This document shows, in pieces, positions 17,971-26,391 of a stretch of DNA of 64,000 nt. Position 1 is the stretch's first letter. Each line of letters opens with the position of its first letter. The stretch spans positions 1-64,000 of the forward strand of contig NZ_CP020813.1 in assembly GCF_002157835.1 (NCBI RefSeq), given 5' to 3'. The stretch comes from Mycobacterium dioxanotrophicus (GTDB lineage: Bacteria; Actinomycetota; Actinomycetes; Mycobacteriales; Mycobacteriaceae). The notes below the pieces were generated by a model that was not told where the DNA came from, did no database searches, and worked only from the letters and a program-made list of their open reading frames with translations. A program made the position numbers and the translations under genes.

Positions 17971-18653
17971 CCGAGTTCATAGGTGGCGGGCAGATCCCAG
18001 CGAGGAGTAATCCACTGCATGACAATCTCGTCGGCGAGAAGCTCGTAGAGGCGTTCGTTGTCGTCGTTGACCCACGCCTCGATCACCTCACCCTGAGGGT
18101 CGACATCCAGGGGTGCGTAGTCCTCTCCACCGGATTCCGGGATGCGCTTGGGGTACTCCTTGCCATTGATGATCACAAACCCGTCGGTCTCCACGCCGAT
18201 GCGCTGCGTCGGGGCGCCCGGGGGCACCTTCTCGTCGCGACGCCGTGACGGCAGCTTCGCCGCGGGATCAGCGGAGTCGCGCCAACTCCGCACACGCGCC
18301 GGTGTGGTGCCGAGCTGGCGGGCCATCTTGGCCATGCCACCAGCGCGATCGATCGCCGCCCACCGATCCAGCCATAGCTTGTCCACACCTGTCGGCGGCT
18401 GATCGCGGCGGCCGCGGCGCGCAATCGTCGCCTCCGACAGCGCTTCGGTGTCGGTGTGCTGGGCGATACGGCGGGCCATCTCCTTGCGAGCTCGCCTGCC
18501 TGCCTCGGCACGGCGCATCCGTTCGGGCATCCGTTGCCATACCCCGCGCATCTCGCTGAGGCGCCGCTCGGTGAGCACTTTGAGCGCCTCCTGAAATCCC
18601 TGGCCCTGTGGGGACTGAGGCGTCGACCCGCCGGAGAGCTTCCAGAACTTCAC
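17928..18653 (-). CDS. Tpg-like candidate telomere terminal protein (HTH protein)
   Basis: 241 residues, basic N-terminus, then a helix-turn-helix (GGMAKMARQLGTTPARVRSW) and a C-terminal alpha/beta part with QRIGVETDGFVI and GEVIEAWVNDDNERLYELLA. Its ATG overlaps the stop of the upstream 612-residue gene (ATGA). The order, coupling, size and HTH-then-VETxxF layout recall Streptomyces Tpg, the protein covalently bound to linear-replicon ends, encoded just downstream of Tap. Sequence similarity is judged by eye only; it could instead be an unrelated HTH protein. Confidence 0.5.
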   Translation of the reverse strand: MKFWKLSGGSTPQSPQGQGFQEALKVLTERRLSEMRGVWQRMPERMRRAEAGRRARKEMARRIAQHTDTEALSEATIARRGRRDQPPTGVDKLWLDRWAAIDRAGGMAKMARQLGTTPARVRSWRDSADPAAKLPSRRRDEKVPPGAPTQRIGVETDGFVIINGKEYPKRIPESGGEDYAPLDVDPQGEVIEAWVNDDNERLYELLADEIVMQWITPRWDLPATYELGYRIEKLLKFLIDP

Positions 18654-20488
18654 AGCAGCTCATCGGGGATGCTCTTGAGCCGATAACTGCCGTTGGTGCG
18701 CGTCCCGTCAGGACGCAATGGGTCCTGCAGGTCCGCCGGGTTGATCCCGTCGGGGACCCGGTAGAACCACGCATCGGCAAGGCATTCGGTCGGGTACAGG
18801 TCGAAGTCGCGGCCGATGCGCCGGGCGTAACGCAGGGCCCGCCAGCGAGTGAACCCTTCGATGGCGGCGTACCAGGCAGGCTGCTGGTGGTGCAGGTAAG
18901 GATGCTTGAACGCGCCCTCACCGGTGCCGGCGAGCCGGCCCAGGTAGCTGGTGTAGATGGCCTTGATCATGTTCTCGTAGTCGGTGCGGCCGGCCGCGCG
19001 GGCGGCAACCAGCCTGGCGCGCAGAGTTTCTCCGAACTGCTTGAGCCACTGGTGCTGTTCGGGCCACACCCAGGCCTTTTCGATCTGCAGTTCGGCCACG
19101 GCCAGACCAGCGCCACCGTTGTCCGGCGGTGCGATGAGCTGCTGGACATCGATCGTGGTGGCCCAGAACGTTGATTCTTTGGTCCACGACATGCCCGGGT
19201 GAGGCACCGGCAGCTTCGGTGACAGCCCGTCGAGGCTGTCGGCGGCGGGCACGGTGATCTGGTACAGCCCGAACGGGGGTCGCTGCTCGTCGAACACGGT
19301 TGCCTCGATGCTCTCCCACTGGGGTTTGCCGTAGCCCAGGTAGAGACCTTCAGCCGACGGTAGATACGCCGCCTGCTGGTCGAGTTCGACGTCGGTGCCT
19401 TTACCGCGACTGCGGTGGGGCTTGCGCCGCCAGCTGGCCGGGCCCCACCACTGGCTGGGAAACTTGCCGCGCTCGTCGACAGCGGCCGGCAACGGGCAGG
19501 GAAGTACCTTGGCCTGCGGATCGGTCTTGGGTTTGGGACGGGCCCGCCGCATGCCGGATTCGGCGATGTGCACACCCACACGTGTCCAGCGTGGTGCGGG
19601 CAGGGCCTCGTCGATCTCATGCAACCAGGCGATGCGATCGCCGAGCAGGTGCGCCGCGTCGACCTCATCGTCGGGCAACACGGTGTCGGTGCCTTCGATC
19701 CCGATGATGCCCCGGTCGGCGGGGCGCGCTGCCGACGGCTGTAGCGACGTTGCCGGCATCAGGATGAGTTCGATGGTGCGGTCGGTGCCGCCGCTTCCCT
19801 CTTCGGCGCTGAACTGGCAGGTGAAGTAGCCGGACTGGGCGTATTTCACTGTGGCGCCGAAGAATTCGGCGACCAGATCGGGCAGGGACGCCTCGTTGGC
19901 TTGATCGGCGGGGAAGTTCAGGGCTTCGAGTGCTTCCCCGGTTATCCAGACCTGGGGGTCGCCGTGGTCAGCGCGGCTGCTCCACCGATATTTGGTGGCC
20001 AGTTTGCCGAGGTCCCCGGGCTGGCCTAGTGGCCGTGATTTGACGTCGCCGGCCGGGGTGACGATGCCATAGCTGGTGGCTATCAGTACCCGGTGATCGG
20101 CCGCCGAGAGCGCCACGTCGTCCCACTGGCGGGAGCGCCGGGGCCAGTGCTGCGGGTCGTCGTCGGGGGCGGCTGCGTTGTCCTGGGTAGCGGTGGTGTC
20201 ATCACCGGCTGAGTCCTGACGGTCTGTGAGCAGGTATCGCTGGACGGTCGGTTCCCACCAGCCTCGGGTGGGCCCCTGTTCGGGGTCCCCGACCACGACA
20301 TCGGGGCCAGGAAAGTCCTCGGGGATGCCCCGGCCGAGCCGGGTGACAACCTGCTGTCGGGAGAGTGTGACCAGTGGGCCGTCGAGTTCGCGACAGCGTT
20401 CGGCGATGATCCAGTCGAGGATGTCACCAGCTTCGCCGTCTTCGCCAAGCTCGTATACCCGACCGTCCTTGATCACATAGGTCGTCAC
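18650..20488 (-). CDS. Tap-like candidate telomere-associated protein with polymerase-like motifs
   Basis: 612 residues from GTG 20488 (GGAAAGGGG upstream; GTGA overlap with the preceding gene). The C-terminal half has D370-QQAAY-LPS, resembling family-B polymerase motif A (DxxSLYP), K509-AIYTSYLG, resembling motif B (KxxxNxxYG), and an acidic D572 in ECLADAWFY where motif C would lie. Streptomyces Tap recruits Tpg to telomeres and was reported to add nucleotides to it. The N-terminal half is unassigned. Confidence in a real gene is high; in the Tap assignment moderate. Confidence 0.55.
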   Translation of the reverse strand: MTTYVIKDGRVYELGEDGEAGDILDWIIAERCRELDGPLVTLSRQQVVTRLGRGIPEDFPGPDVVVGDPEQGPTRGWWEPTVQRYLLTDRQDSAGDDTTATQDNAAAPDDDPQHWPRRSRQWDDVALSAADHRVLIATSYGIVTPAGDVKSRPLGQPGDLGKLATKYRWSSRADHGDPQVWITGEALEALNFPADQANEASLPDLVAEFFGATVKYAQSGYFTCQFSAEEGSGGTDRTIELILMPATSLQPSAARPADRGIIGIEGTDTVLPDDEVDAAHLLGDRIAWLHEIDEALPAPRWTRVGVHIAESGMRRARPKPKTDPQAKVLPCPLPAAVDERGKFPSQWWGPASWRRKPHRSRGKGTDVELDQQAAYLPSAEGLYLGYGKPQWESIEATVFDEQRPPFGLYQITVPAADSLDGLSPKLPVPHPGMSWTKESTFWATTIDVQQLIAPPDNGGAGLAVAELQIEKAWVWPEQHQWLKQFGETLRARLVAARAAGRTDYENMIKAIYTSYLGRLAGTGEGAFKHPYLHHQQPAWYAAIEGFTRWRALRYARRIGRDFDLYPTECLADAWFYRVPDGINPADLQDPLRPDGTRTNGSYRLKSIPDELL

Positions 20489-20796
20489 GGGTGCCCCTTT
20501 CCGGCTTCGTCGGATGTCAGCGGTGGTGGTGGTACTTGCAGGGCAAGGCTTTCGGCCAATGTGCCGCGGCGCCATTTCGCGCGCAGGGACTCGACGGCTG
20601 AGGCGGTACGGCCTACCTGGATGGCGGCTTCGGTCACCGGCAGTGACAGGTCCAGCGCGATACGGGCGTCGCCGATGGTCCAGGGGTGTCCGCGTTTGGC
20701 TGCTGCGGCGCCGGTGCGCTCGGCGCGGCGCTCGCTGTAGCGACGGCGCTCGTCGCGGGAGCGTCGCCGCGGGGGTGGTGTCGGGTCGTCCGGCAT
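20485..20796 (-). CDS. Small DNA-binding-like protein
   Basis: 103 residues from ATG 20796, with GGAAGG eight bases upstream. A basic Arg-rich N-terminus precedes HPWTIGDARIALDLSLPVTE and AAIQVGRTASAVESLRAKWR, a pattern seen in small HTH proteins of mycobacteriophages and plasmids. It is the first gene of a coupled operon (GTGA overlap with the Tap-like gene). The promoter probably includes TAGCAT at 20836-20831, within a 12-bp sequence shared with the nuclease gene upstream region. Confidence 0.65.
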   Translation of the reverse strand: MPDDPTPPPRRRSRDERRRYSERRAERTGAAAAKRGHPWTIGDARIALDLSLPVTEAAIQVGRTASAVESLRAKWRRGTLAESLALQVPPPPLTSDEAGKGHP

Positions 20797-20824
20797 AGGC
20801 GTCACCTTCCTGCGGAACCAGTGA

Positions 20825-20836
20825 GCCCTCATGCTA
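20825..20836 (-). promoter_or_regulatory. Shared promoter/operator motif, copy 1
   Basis: On the minus strand the sequence is TAGCATGAGGGC. An identical 12-mer lies at 21685-21696 upstream of the nuclease gene. TAGCAT fits a -10 box at a distance of ~35 bp from the ATG at 20796. Confidence 0.5.
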
Positions 20837-20891
20837 GGCGCGGGCGACGGCTGAGGGAGACCGGCGGCTTCTTTACGAACCGCCGCCAGCC

Positions 20892-21635
20892 TCACGGCGC
20901 GACCGCCGGGCAGGTGGCGGCGGCGATGTTGCGCTCCTCGGTGGTGATCGCCAGGCCGTAGGTCACCGCGACGGTGAGGTATCGGGCGATGTAGGGGCAG
21001 CGGTATGACGGGTTCGGCGGCAGCCATGTCAGTCCTGAGTCCGACTTCTCGCGGTTGATCGTGCCACCGACTGCGATCAGGTTCAGCGGATCGTTAGCGA
21101 ACGCGACCCTCTGGGCGAGGCCCCAATGGGCTGCCCCAGCATGCCATGAGCGCCCCAGAGCAAACAGATGGTCGATCTGGACCGCGGCCGGGTCACTGAC
21201 GTCGAAGTGGATGGTCTCAGCCGTGTATGGGTCGACGAGGACCCCGGAAAGGACCTTGCAGCCCTGCGTGCCGGGCTTGATGGAGACCTGTTCTAACTGG
21301 CTACGCAGAATCCGCGACCGCGTATCGCATCCGCTGTGATCGTTGGGATCGTTCCACGCGGGGCCGAATGAACATGCCTGTCCCCGTTTGCATCCCCGGT
21401 CATATCCGTCGACTTCGGGCAGGGTGTCGACGACGCGCACCTGCTCGAGGAGTACCGCGATCTGTTCGTCGGGCACCGCAGCCACCGGTGGTGCGGACAC
21501 TGTAGTCGGAGACGGCAGCAGCGAAGACAGTTCCTCAGGTATGCCTCCGGCCAGCACGGTCAGTGTGATCGCGGCAGCCGCGGCGATCAGCAAACGCCGC
21601 TGCAGGGACTTCATCCTCCGCTTGATCCGTGCCAT
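20892..21635 (-). CDS. Secreted HNH (DUF1524-type) nuclease
   Basis: 247 residues from ATG 21635 (AGGAAGG upstream). A basic start and a hydrophobic segment (LLIAAAAAITLTVLAGG) form a signal peptide or anchor. The domain carries VQIDHLFALG, then AFANDPLNLIAVGG and NREKSD, the D-H...N...N layout of the HNH fold, plus four to six cysteines likely in disulfides. Such proteins are exported DNases in actinobacteria. A parS-like palindrome lies 23 bp upstream of the start. Confidence 0.85.
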   Translation of the reverse strand: MARIKRRMKSLQRRLLIAAAAAITLTVLAGGIPEELSSLLPSPTTVSAPPVAAVPDEQIAVLLEQVRVVDTLPEVDGYDRGCKRGQACSFGPAWNDPNDHSGCDTRSRILRSQLEQVSIKPGTQGCKVLSGVLVDPYTAETIHFDVSDPAAVQIDHLFALGRSWHAGAAHWGLAQRVAFANDPLNLIAVGGTINREKSDSGLTWLPPNPSYRCPYIARYLTVAVTYGLAITTEERNIAAATCPAVAP

Positions 21636-21657
21636 GCCACGCCTTCCTGTGTCGTTG

Positions 21658-21676
21658 GTGATGCAGGCTGCATCAC
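21658..21676. promoter_or_regulatory. parS-like palindrome (distant copy)
   Basis: GTGATGCAGGCTGCATCAC, a 19-bp palindrome with a single central base, identical in both arms to the copies around the ParA/ParB genes at 54-55 kb. It sits in the 5' leader of the nuclease gene. Confidence 0.7.
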
Positions 21677-21685
21677 CGAGGGGTG

Positions 21686-21717
21686 CCCTCATGCTACACA
21701 CGTAGTGAGCATGAGGG
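21686..21717. repeat. Inverted repeat between dnaB and nuclease genes
   Basis: CCCTCATGCT (21686-21695) and AGCATGAGGG (21708-21717), 10-bp arms with a 12-bp spacer. The left arm is part of the shared TAGCATGAGGGC motif. It lies just past the dnaB stop at 21722, so it may act as operator, terminator or both. Confidence 0.55.
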
Positions 21718-21721
21718 GTGA

Positions 21722-23116
21722 TTATCCGCGCGCGAGGTCGCGGAACGAGGACATGTGAAGAGTTGACGCCACGGTGCACGTCCTCGTTGGCCCGTTCCTG
21801 TGCTTTGCCAGGATGAGGTCTGCTTCACCGGCCCGTGGGCTGTCCCGGTCGTAGCCGTCCGGGCGGTTGATAAGGATTACCAAATCCGCATCCTGTTCCA
21901 GCTGACCGGTCTCGCGCAGGTCAGAGAGCTGTGGAACCTTGTCGACACGCTGTTCGGGTCCGCGGTTGAGCTGGCAGACCGCGACCACCGGCACGTCAAG
22001 TTCCTTGGCCATCAACTTGAGGCTGCGCGAAAACTCCGCCACTTCTGTTTGCCGAGATTCCACCCTCTTACCTGAGGACATCAGCTGCAGGTAGTCCACC
22101 ACAATCAGCTGCAGATCCGTCTTCTGCTTGAGCCGGCGCGCCTTGGCGCGGATCTCCATCATGGTCAGGTTCGGGGAGTCGTCGATGAACAACGGGGCGT
22201 CGGAGATCTCGCCCATCCGCCGGGCCATCCGCGTCCAGTCGTCGTCGCTCATCCGGCCAGAGCGCATGTCGGCCAATTTGATGCGGGCCTCCGCCGACAG
22301 TAGTCGCATCACAATCTCGGACTTACTCATCTCCAAGCTGAAGATGACGCTCGCGTGTCCGTGCTTGATTGAGCAGGACCGCATAAAGTCAAGTGCCAGA
22401 GTCGATTTCCCTTGGCCGGGCCGGCCCGCGACGATGACCATCTGGCCGCCGTGCAGGCCGGTGGTCACTTCGTCGAGATCGGCGAATCCGGTCGGAACTC
22501 CTTGGCCTTGACCGCCGCCGGCCTGGATCGCGTCGATCTCGTCCATGGTGGGCTGCAGCAGGTCCTCCAGCGCCACCATGTCCTCACTGCCGCGGTCCTC
22601 GGTGACGTCGTAGATCTCGGCCTGGGCGCGGTCGACGACCTCGGCGATGTCGGCGCCGTCGGCGCCGGCGTAGCCGTACTGCACCACCCGGGTGCCGGCC
22701 TCCACCAAGCGGCGCAGGACGGCCTTCTCGGCGACGATGCCGGCGTAGTAGCCGGCATTGGCGGCCGTGGGAACCGTGGCGATCAGCGTGTGCAGGTAGG
22801 GGGCTCCTCCGACACGCCGCAGCACTCCGCGTCGATCGAGTTCGGCGGCGACTGTCACCGCGTCCGCCGGTTCGCCCTGGCCGAACAGGTCCAGGATCGC
22901 GTCGTAGATCTGTTGATGGTTGGGCCGGTAGAAGTCCTTGGGCCGCAGCCGTTCGAGCACATCGGCGATCGCATCCTTGCTCAGCATCATCCCGCCCAGT
23001 ACGGACTGCTCGGCCGCTAGGTCCTGCGGTGGTTGGCGAGCATCGTCGAGATCGGTGTAGGGCTCCGCCGGCCGTCGGTGCTGGGTACGCGCTGGAGCGT
23101 CGTCGAGATCGGTCAT
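21722..23116 (-). CDS. dnaB: Replicative DNA helicase, DnaB family
   Basis: 464 residues. The N-terminal domain (DLAAEQSVLGGMMLSKDAIA) is followed by the RecA-type domain with Walker A GRPGQGKSTLA, Walker B LQLIVVDYLQLM, and the DnaB C-terminal SDLRETGQLEQDADLV. It unwinds DNA at the fork 5'-3'. It lacks the intein found in some mycobacterial DnaB. Its ATG overlaps the stop of the upstream wing-helix gene (ATGA), a typical initiator/loader-helicase arrangement. This is an accessory, replicon-borne copy judged by context. Confidence 0.95.
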   Translation of the reverse strand: MTDLDDAPARTQHRRPAEPYTDLDDARQPPQDLAAEQSVLGGMMLSKDAIADVLERLRPKDFYRPNHQQIYDAILDLFGQGEPADAVTVAAELDRRGVLRRVGGAPYLHTLIATVPTAANAGYYAGIVAEKAVLRRLVEAGTRVVQYGYAGADGADIAEVVDRAQAEIYDVTEDRGSEDMVALEDLLQPTMDEIDAIQAGGGQGQGVPTGFADLDEVTTGLHGGQMVIVAGRPGQGKSTLALDFMRSCSIKHGHASVIFSLEMSKSEIVMRLLSAEARIKLADMRSGRMSDDDWTRMARRMGEISDAPLFIDDSPNLTMMEIRAKARRLKQKTDLQLIVVDYLQLMSSGKRVESRQTEVAEFSRSLKLMAKELDVPVVAVCQLNRGPEQRVDKVPQLSDLRETGQLEQDADLVILINRPDGYDRDSPRAGEADLILAKHRNGPTRTCTVASTLHMSSFRDLARG

Positions 23117-24423
23117 GCCGGGATCACCTCCTCGAATTCGGCGTCGTCTTCACCTGCGGCCAAGTCGGCAGCGATGTGCGGCCAGCACTGGTCGCACACG
23201 TTCGCCATCGACTTGAGTGGCAGTTCAGGGCGGTAAACGCCGCCCTCGGAGCCGCAGACCACGCAGTCGCAGCCACCGCTGATCGCCAGATCGATCAGCA
23301 GGTCGGTGCTCAGCGACGTCACCGCCGGAACCGGTTCCACCACGGCGGGTTCCGCGCGCTGGGCCAGGATGTCTCTGGCCCAGCGCGCCAACGCTTCCGC
23401 CAGGGGCATCTCCGGGAACATGCCGGCCACTCGACGCGCCGCCGCTGCCAACGCGGCCACCGGATCCTTCGACCGCCGCCCGAACTTCACCTCGTCGGCC
23501 CGAAGCACCTCCGCGCGCAGCTCCGGGCTGGTCACGGCCGCCACGTCGGCGTACCGGCGGGCTTTGGCGTCGTCAGCTTCGGCACGGGCCGTTGCAGCGG
23601 CTTCGGCATCCCAGGCCTGCTGCAGGGGGCGCAACCGCGGCCCGGAACCCACGACGTTGCGCTGGAGGCGCCAGACCGCCAGCTTGTACGGGCGCTGCAC
23701 GTCGGCGGGCATATCGGCGGTCAGCACGTCGAGGATCTGATCCGGGCGCCATCCCCGCTTCAACCGCTGCAGGATCTCGCTTCCGAGCTTCCACCGCAGG
23801 TGCTTCGGGAGGTTGGCCATAGGCTTGGGCAGCCCATCGAGGACCGTTTTTAGCTCCCCTTTGGGAACCTTCACCTCAGTCGGTCGCGGACCCGGCCGCC
23901 GCCTGTCGCAGCGGAGGGTAGGGAGGTACTTCGTTTGGTCTATATAAGGACGCGGCCCAGAAAAGGTGACGGAATCGGGCCGCGAATGGCCGCCGCAATT
24001 GGTGATTACCCGGCCGGAGCTGTCTCGTTCGAGCACCTCGACATCGCCCACGAACTGGCCGTGAACGGCGATCAGCGAGCGGGCACCGCGGCCCCTAGCA
24101 GGCCGATACACGATCAGGTCGGCTGCAGCTAGCCCGGCCAGCGCCCGCCCGATGGTCTTGACGTCGTAGCGCCGCTCACCGGCCGCTGCGACAAGCTCAA
24201 CGATCTGCGTCAGCGCCACCGCGTCGTCGGACAGCCTGCTCCACCCGCACAACAAGCGCAGCACGGCCGCCAGCACGTGACGGCGCGCCCCGCGTAGCTT
24301 CAAGCCAGCGGCAGCGCCTTCAACGCGTTCGCGCACCGTGGCCGCGTCGTCGAAGGCGATCCGCTGGCGCGGCGGCCTCGACGACCCCGGCCGGCGTACG
24401 CCGCGCCTGCTGGCGGCCGACAT
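23113..24423 (-). CDS. Probable replication initiator or helicase loader
   Basis: 436 residues from ATG 24423; the frame is open to 24516. The N-terminal ~120 residues look like a winged helix (GARRHVLAAVLRLLCGWSRL; YDVKTIGRALAGLAAADLIV). A middle region (GWRPDQILDVLTADMPADVQ) resembles the C-terminal helical region of mycobacterial plasmid Rep proteins, including the Rep at 49346. The C-terminus has CDCVVCG..CDQCW, a likely zinc site. Direct coupling to dnaB supports a role in loading that helicase. Confidence 0.65.
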   Translation of the reverse strand: MSAASRRGVRRPGSSRPPRQRIAFDDAATVRERVEGAAAGLKLRGARRHVLAAVLRLLCGWSRLSDDAVALTQIVELVAAAGERRYDVKTIGRALAGLAAADLIVYRPARGRGARSLIAVHGQFVGDVEVLERDSSGRVITNCGGHSRPDSVTFSGPRPYIDQTKYLPTLRCDRRRPGPRPTEVKVPKGELKTVLDGLPKPMANLPKHLRWKLGSEILQRLKRGWRPDQILDVLTADMPADVQRPYKLAVWRLQRNVVGSGPRLRPLQQAWDAEAAATARAEADDAKARRYADVAAVTSPELRAEVLRADEVKFGRRSKDPVAALAAAARRVAGMFPEMPLAEALARWARDILAQRAEPAVVEPVPAVTSLSTDLLIDLAISGGCDCVVCGSEGGVYRPELPLKSMANVCDQCWPHIAADLAAGEDDAEFEEVIPA

Positions 24424-24482
24424 GCCGACACCGCCGGCCCCCCCACGACAGGCGGGCTGGCGAACTCCGGTTGAACTGTGTT

Positions 24483-24503
24483 CAGGGTAGGAGCTACCCT
24501 GAG
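24483..24503. promoter_or_regulatory. Palindromic operator upstream of the rep-like gene
   Basis: CAGGGTAG-GAG-CTACCCTG: 8-bp arms and 3-bp spacer. Its right half plus two bases, GCTACCCTGAG (24493-24503), recurs at 28199-28209 upstream of the six-gene operon. Confidence 0.5.
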
Positions 24504-24516
24504 AACTACCTAGCAT

Positions 24517-24878
24517 GGTGTTCTCCCTGGTGGCACAGGGACCGCGATCTCACCGTCTGGCAGCGGTGGTTTCGACACGAGACTCGGAGCGCGTTACTCC
24601 GGGGATCGGATGTTCATCTCGTTCCAGACCCCCCCTTCAGGGGGGCTCTGGCTTGCGGTCCCACTATGGATTTGTCAGAAGTGGCCCCCTACTGCCGGGA
24701 ACCCGATAACAGAGTCAGATCACCCCCTTGCAATCCGTGGGATGTCACGGCGCGGCATCCGATCAGCGGGTGACGGTGGACGTTGGACGGCGCTGTGCCC
24801 TCCCCCACGGCCAAGAGGCGGGATCGGCCGCCGGGGGCGGGCGTGCCGAGCCGGCGCTCTCTCCCGACGAGGCGACTT
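24517..24878. other. Non-coding region with strong hairpin; possible origin
   Basis: No convincing gene on either strand. At 24624-24651 the sequence CCAGA-C-CCCCCC, loop TTCA, GGGGGG-C-TCTGG can form an 11-bp stem with one mismatch. The region lies upstream of the rep-dnaB operon, where an origin would be expected, but no iterons or AT-rich tract were seen. Confidence 0.35.
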
Positions 24879-25484
24879 TCAGGCACTTCTGGTCACCGTG
24901 TTGCTGACAGGGATGCTCAGCGGCGCAGCCAGGGCGACCTCGGCTGCCGAGCGCAAGACCGCCAGCATCGATTCGCCGTCGACCTTTGCGGCGAAGTCGG
25001 TGAGCGTGGTGTGCGGCGGCAACTGCGCGCGTACCGCGGCGAGCACAGCGGCGTAGGGCGCGGCCCGGCCGGTCTGCTCCCAGGCAGTTCGCAGGGCGTC
25101 GTAGATGTAGCAGTGCGCCACCGCGGAGGCATTACCGGCCAAGGCGCCCGCCGCGGTCGTGAGTACCTCACCGACCACCGTCCCGAGCTCCCCGCCTCGC
25201 GGGGTACGACCGGCACCGGTGGTTGGACCGCTGGTAGGGCCACCGACATCCACTCGCCGATAGGCCGCACGCAGGCAGGTCGCCAGATCAGCCACGGACT
25301 TGCCCTCTGTCGGCTGCATCGGCACCGTCACTGCGCCGTGGTGGCCAATGTGGACCTCCCAGCCGCGGTAAGCGACCTGAGCCGTGCGCGAGACGCCCTG
25401 CGCGGCGGTCTGGTCGATCTCCTCGACCTGGATCTCATCGTCGGAGCCCGCCTCGGGTCGGACTTCAAAGATGTTGCGTGTCAT
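24879..25484 (-). CDS. Hypothetical protein, last gene of the coupled operon
   Basis: 201 residues (MTRNIFEVRPEAGSDDEIQV). The N-terminal part is acidic and strand-rich; residues 60-195 are mostly helical with a few Cys. It overlaps the 3' end of the Dam gene by 20 bp, so it is translated from within that gene. No family recognised. Confidence 0.6.
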   Translation of the reverse strand: MTRNIFEVRPEAGSDDEIQVEEIDQTAAQGVSRTAQVAYRGWEVHIGHHGAVTVPMQPTEGKSVADLATCLRAAYRRVDVGGPTSGPTTGAGRTPRGGELGTVVGEVLTTAAGALAGNASAVAHCYIYDALRTAWEQTGRAAPYAAVLAAVRAQLPPHTTLTDFAAKVDGESMLAVLRSAAEVALAAPLSIPVSNTVTRSA

Positions 25485-26391
25485 ACGGTTTAGAACCTCC
25501 TTCGGATCGGGTGAATGTCGCCGTCATGGCCGGACGCAGCGGCCGGAACCCCACCGCATCGTCGAAACTGAGCTGTTCTGCAATGGGCCGGTTGGACCAC
25601 AGCACCTCGCAGCGCGCCGTCCGGGAGCGGCCCTGCCCAGTTTTTGCCGGTACCTCCAAGCGCGACCACCCGACCAACGCCTCGTCATAAAGCGCCGACG
25701 GGTAGCCGGAGAGGACCACAGCTGCCCGACACGCCAGCAGCGCCTCCAGCAGCTCGATGTGCTCAGCGTCGGACTTGAACTCATGGCGATACCCGGCCCC
25801 GCCGGCAGTACGGCTGGAACCCACATACGGGGGGTCGACGTAGAGGCAACAGGAGCGGTGCGCACCGTACTGGGTGATCACATCCAATGCGGGACGGCAC
25901 TCCAAGCTCACCCGGTGCAGGCGCTCGGCGGCCGCGGCCATGCGTTCGGTGTAACCGTCGAGATAACCCGGCATGCTGGTCGACGATCCCGCTGGGTCGA
26001 CATACATGCGCCACCCGGTGCGGCGCAGCGTGCCACCACGACTCTGGGAGATCTGTATCCACACCAGACGCGCGACTTCCAGTTCATTCAGCACAGTGAG
26101 GTCGGCGTCCCATGCCTGCTGGTGCTCGGCCCGCGAATGCGGAGTCAGCGCGCACAGACGCGCGAGTTCAGCTGGACGCTCACGCAACACCCGCCAGAAG
26201 GTGATCAACCGCTCGTCGATGTCATTGACCGTCTCCATCGAGCTCACCGGCTTAGCGAGCAATACCGCCAGGCTTCCGCCGAAGGGTTCGACATAGTGCT
26301 GATGGCGCGGAAGAGCCGCCGCGATCCGGGTGGCCAACCGAGTTTTTCCGCCGCGGTAGGCGAACGGCGGCGTACGCGCAGGGGTGGTCAC
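25465..26391 (-). CDS. D12-class DNA adenine N6-methyltransferase (Dam family)
   Basis: 308 residues. The AdoMet motif FAYRGGK is at 10-16, HYVEPFGGSLAVLL at 32-45, ND-x-D at 56-59, and the catalytic DPPY at 186-189. These are the D12-class (Dam/DpnM) landmarks. No restriction endonuclease gene lies beside it, so it is probably an orphan methylase acting in regulation, replication timing or protection against restriction. It starts inside the stop of the WhiA-like gene (ATGA overlap). Target sequence unknown. Confidence 0.92.
   Translation of the reverse strand: MTTPARTPPFAYRGGKTRLATRIAAALPRHQHYVEPFGGSLAVLLAKPVSSMETVNDIDERLITFWRVLRERPAELARLCALTPHSRAEHQQAWDADLTVLNELEVARLVWIQISQSRGGTLRRTGWRMYVDPAGSSTSMPGYLDGYTERMAAAAERLHRVSLECRPALDVITQYGAHRSCCLYVDPPYVGSSRTAGGAGYRHEFKSDAEHIELLEALLACRAAVVLSGYPSALYDEALVGWSRLEVPAKTGQGRSRTARCEVLWSNRPIAEQLSFDDAVGFRPLRPAMTATFTRSEGGSKPYDTQHL

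Noticed and set aside
24624..24651. Intrinsic terminator at the C6/G6 hairpin
   Set aside because: No T-run follows on either strand and no gene ends immediately upstream; left as a structure in a non-coding region.
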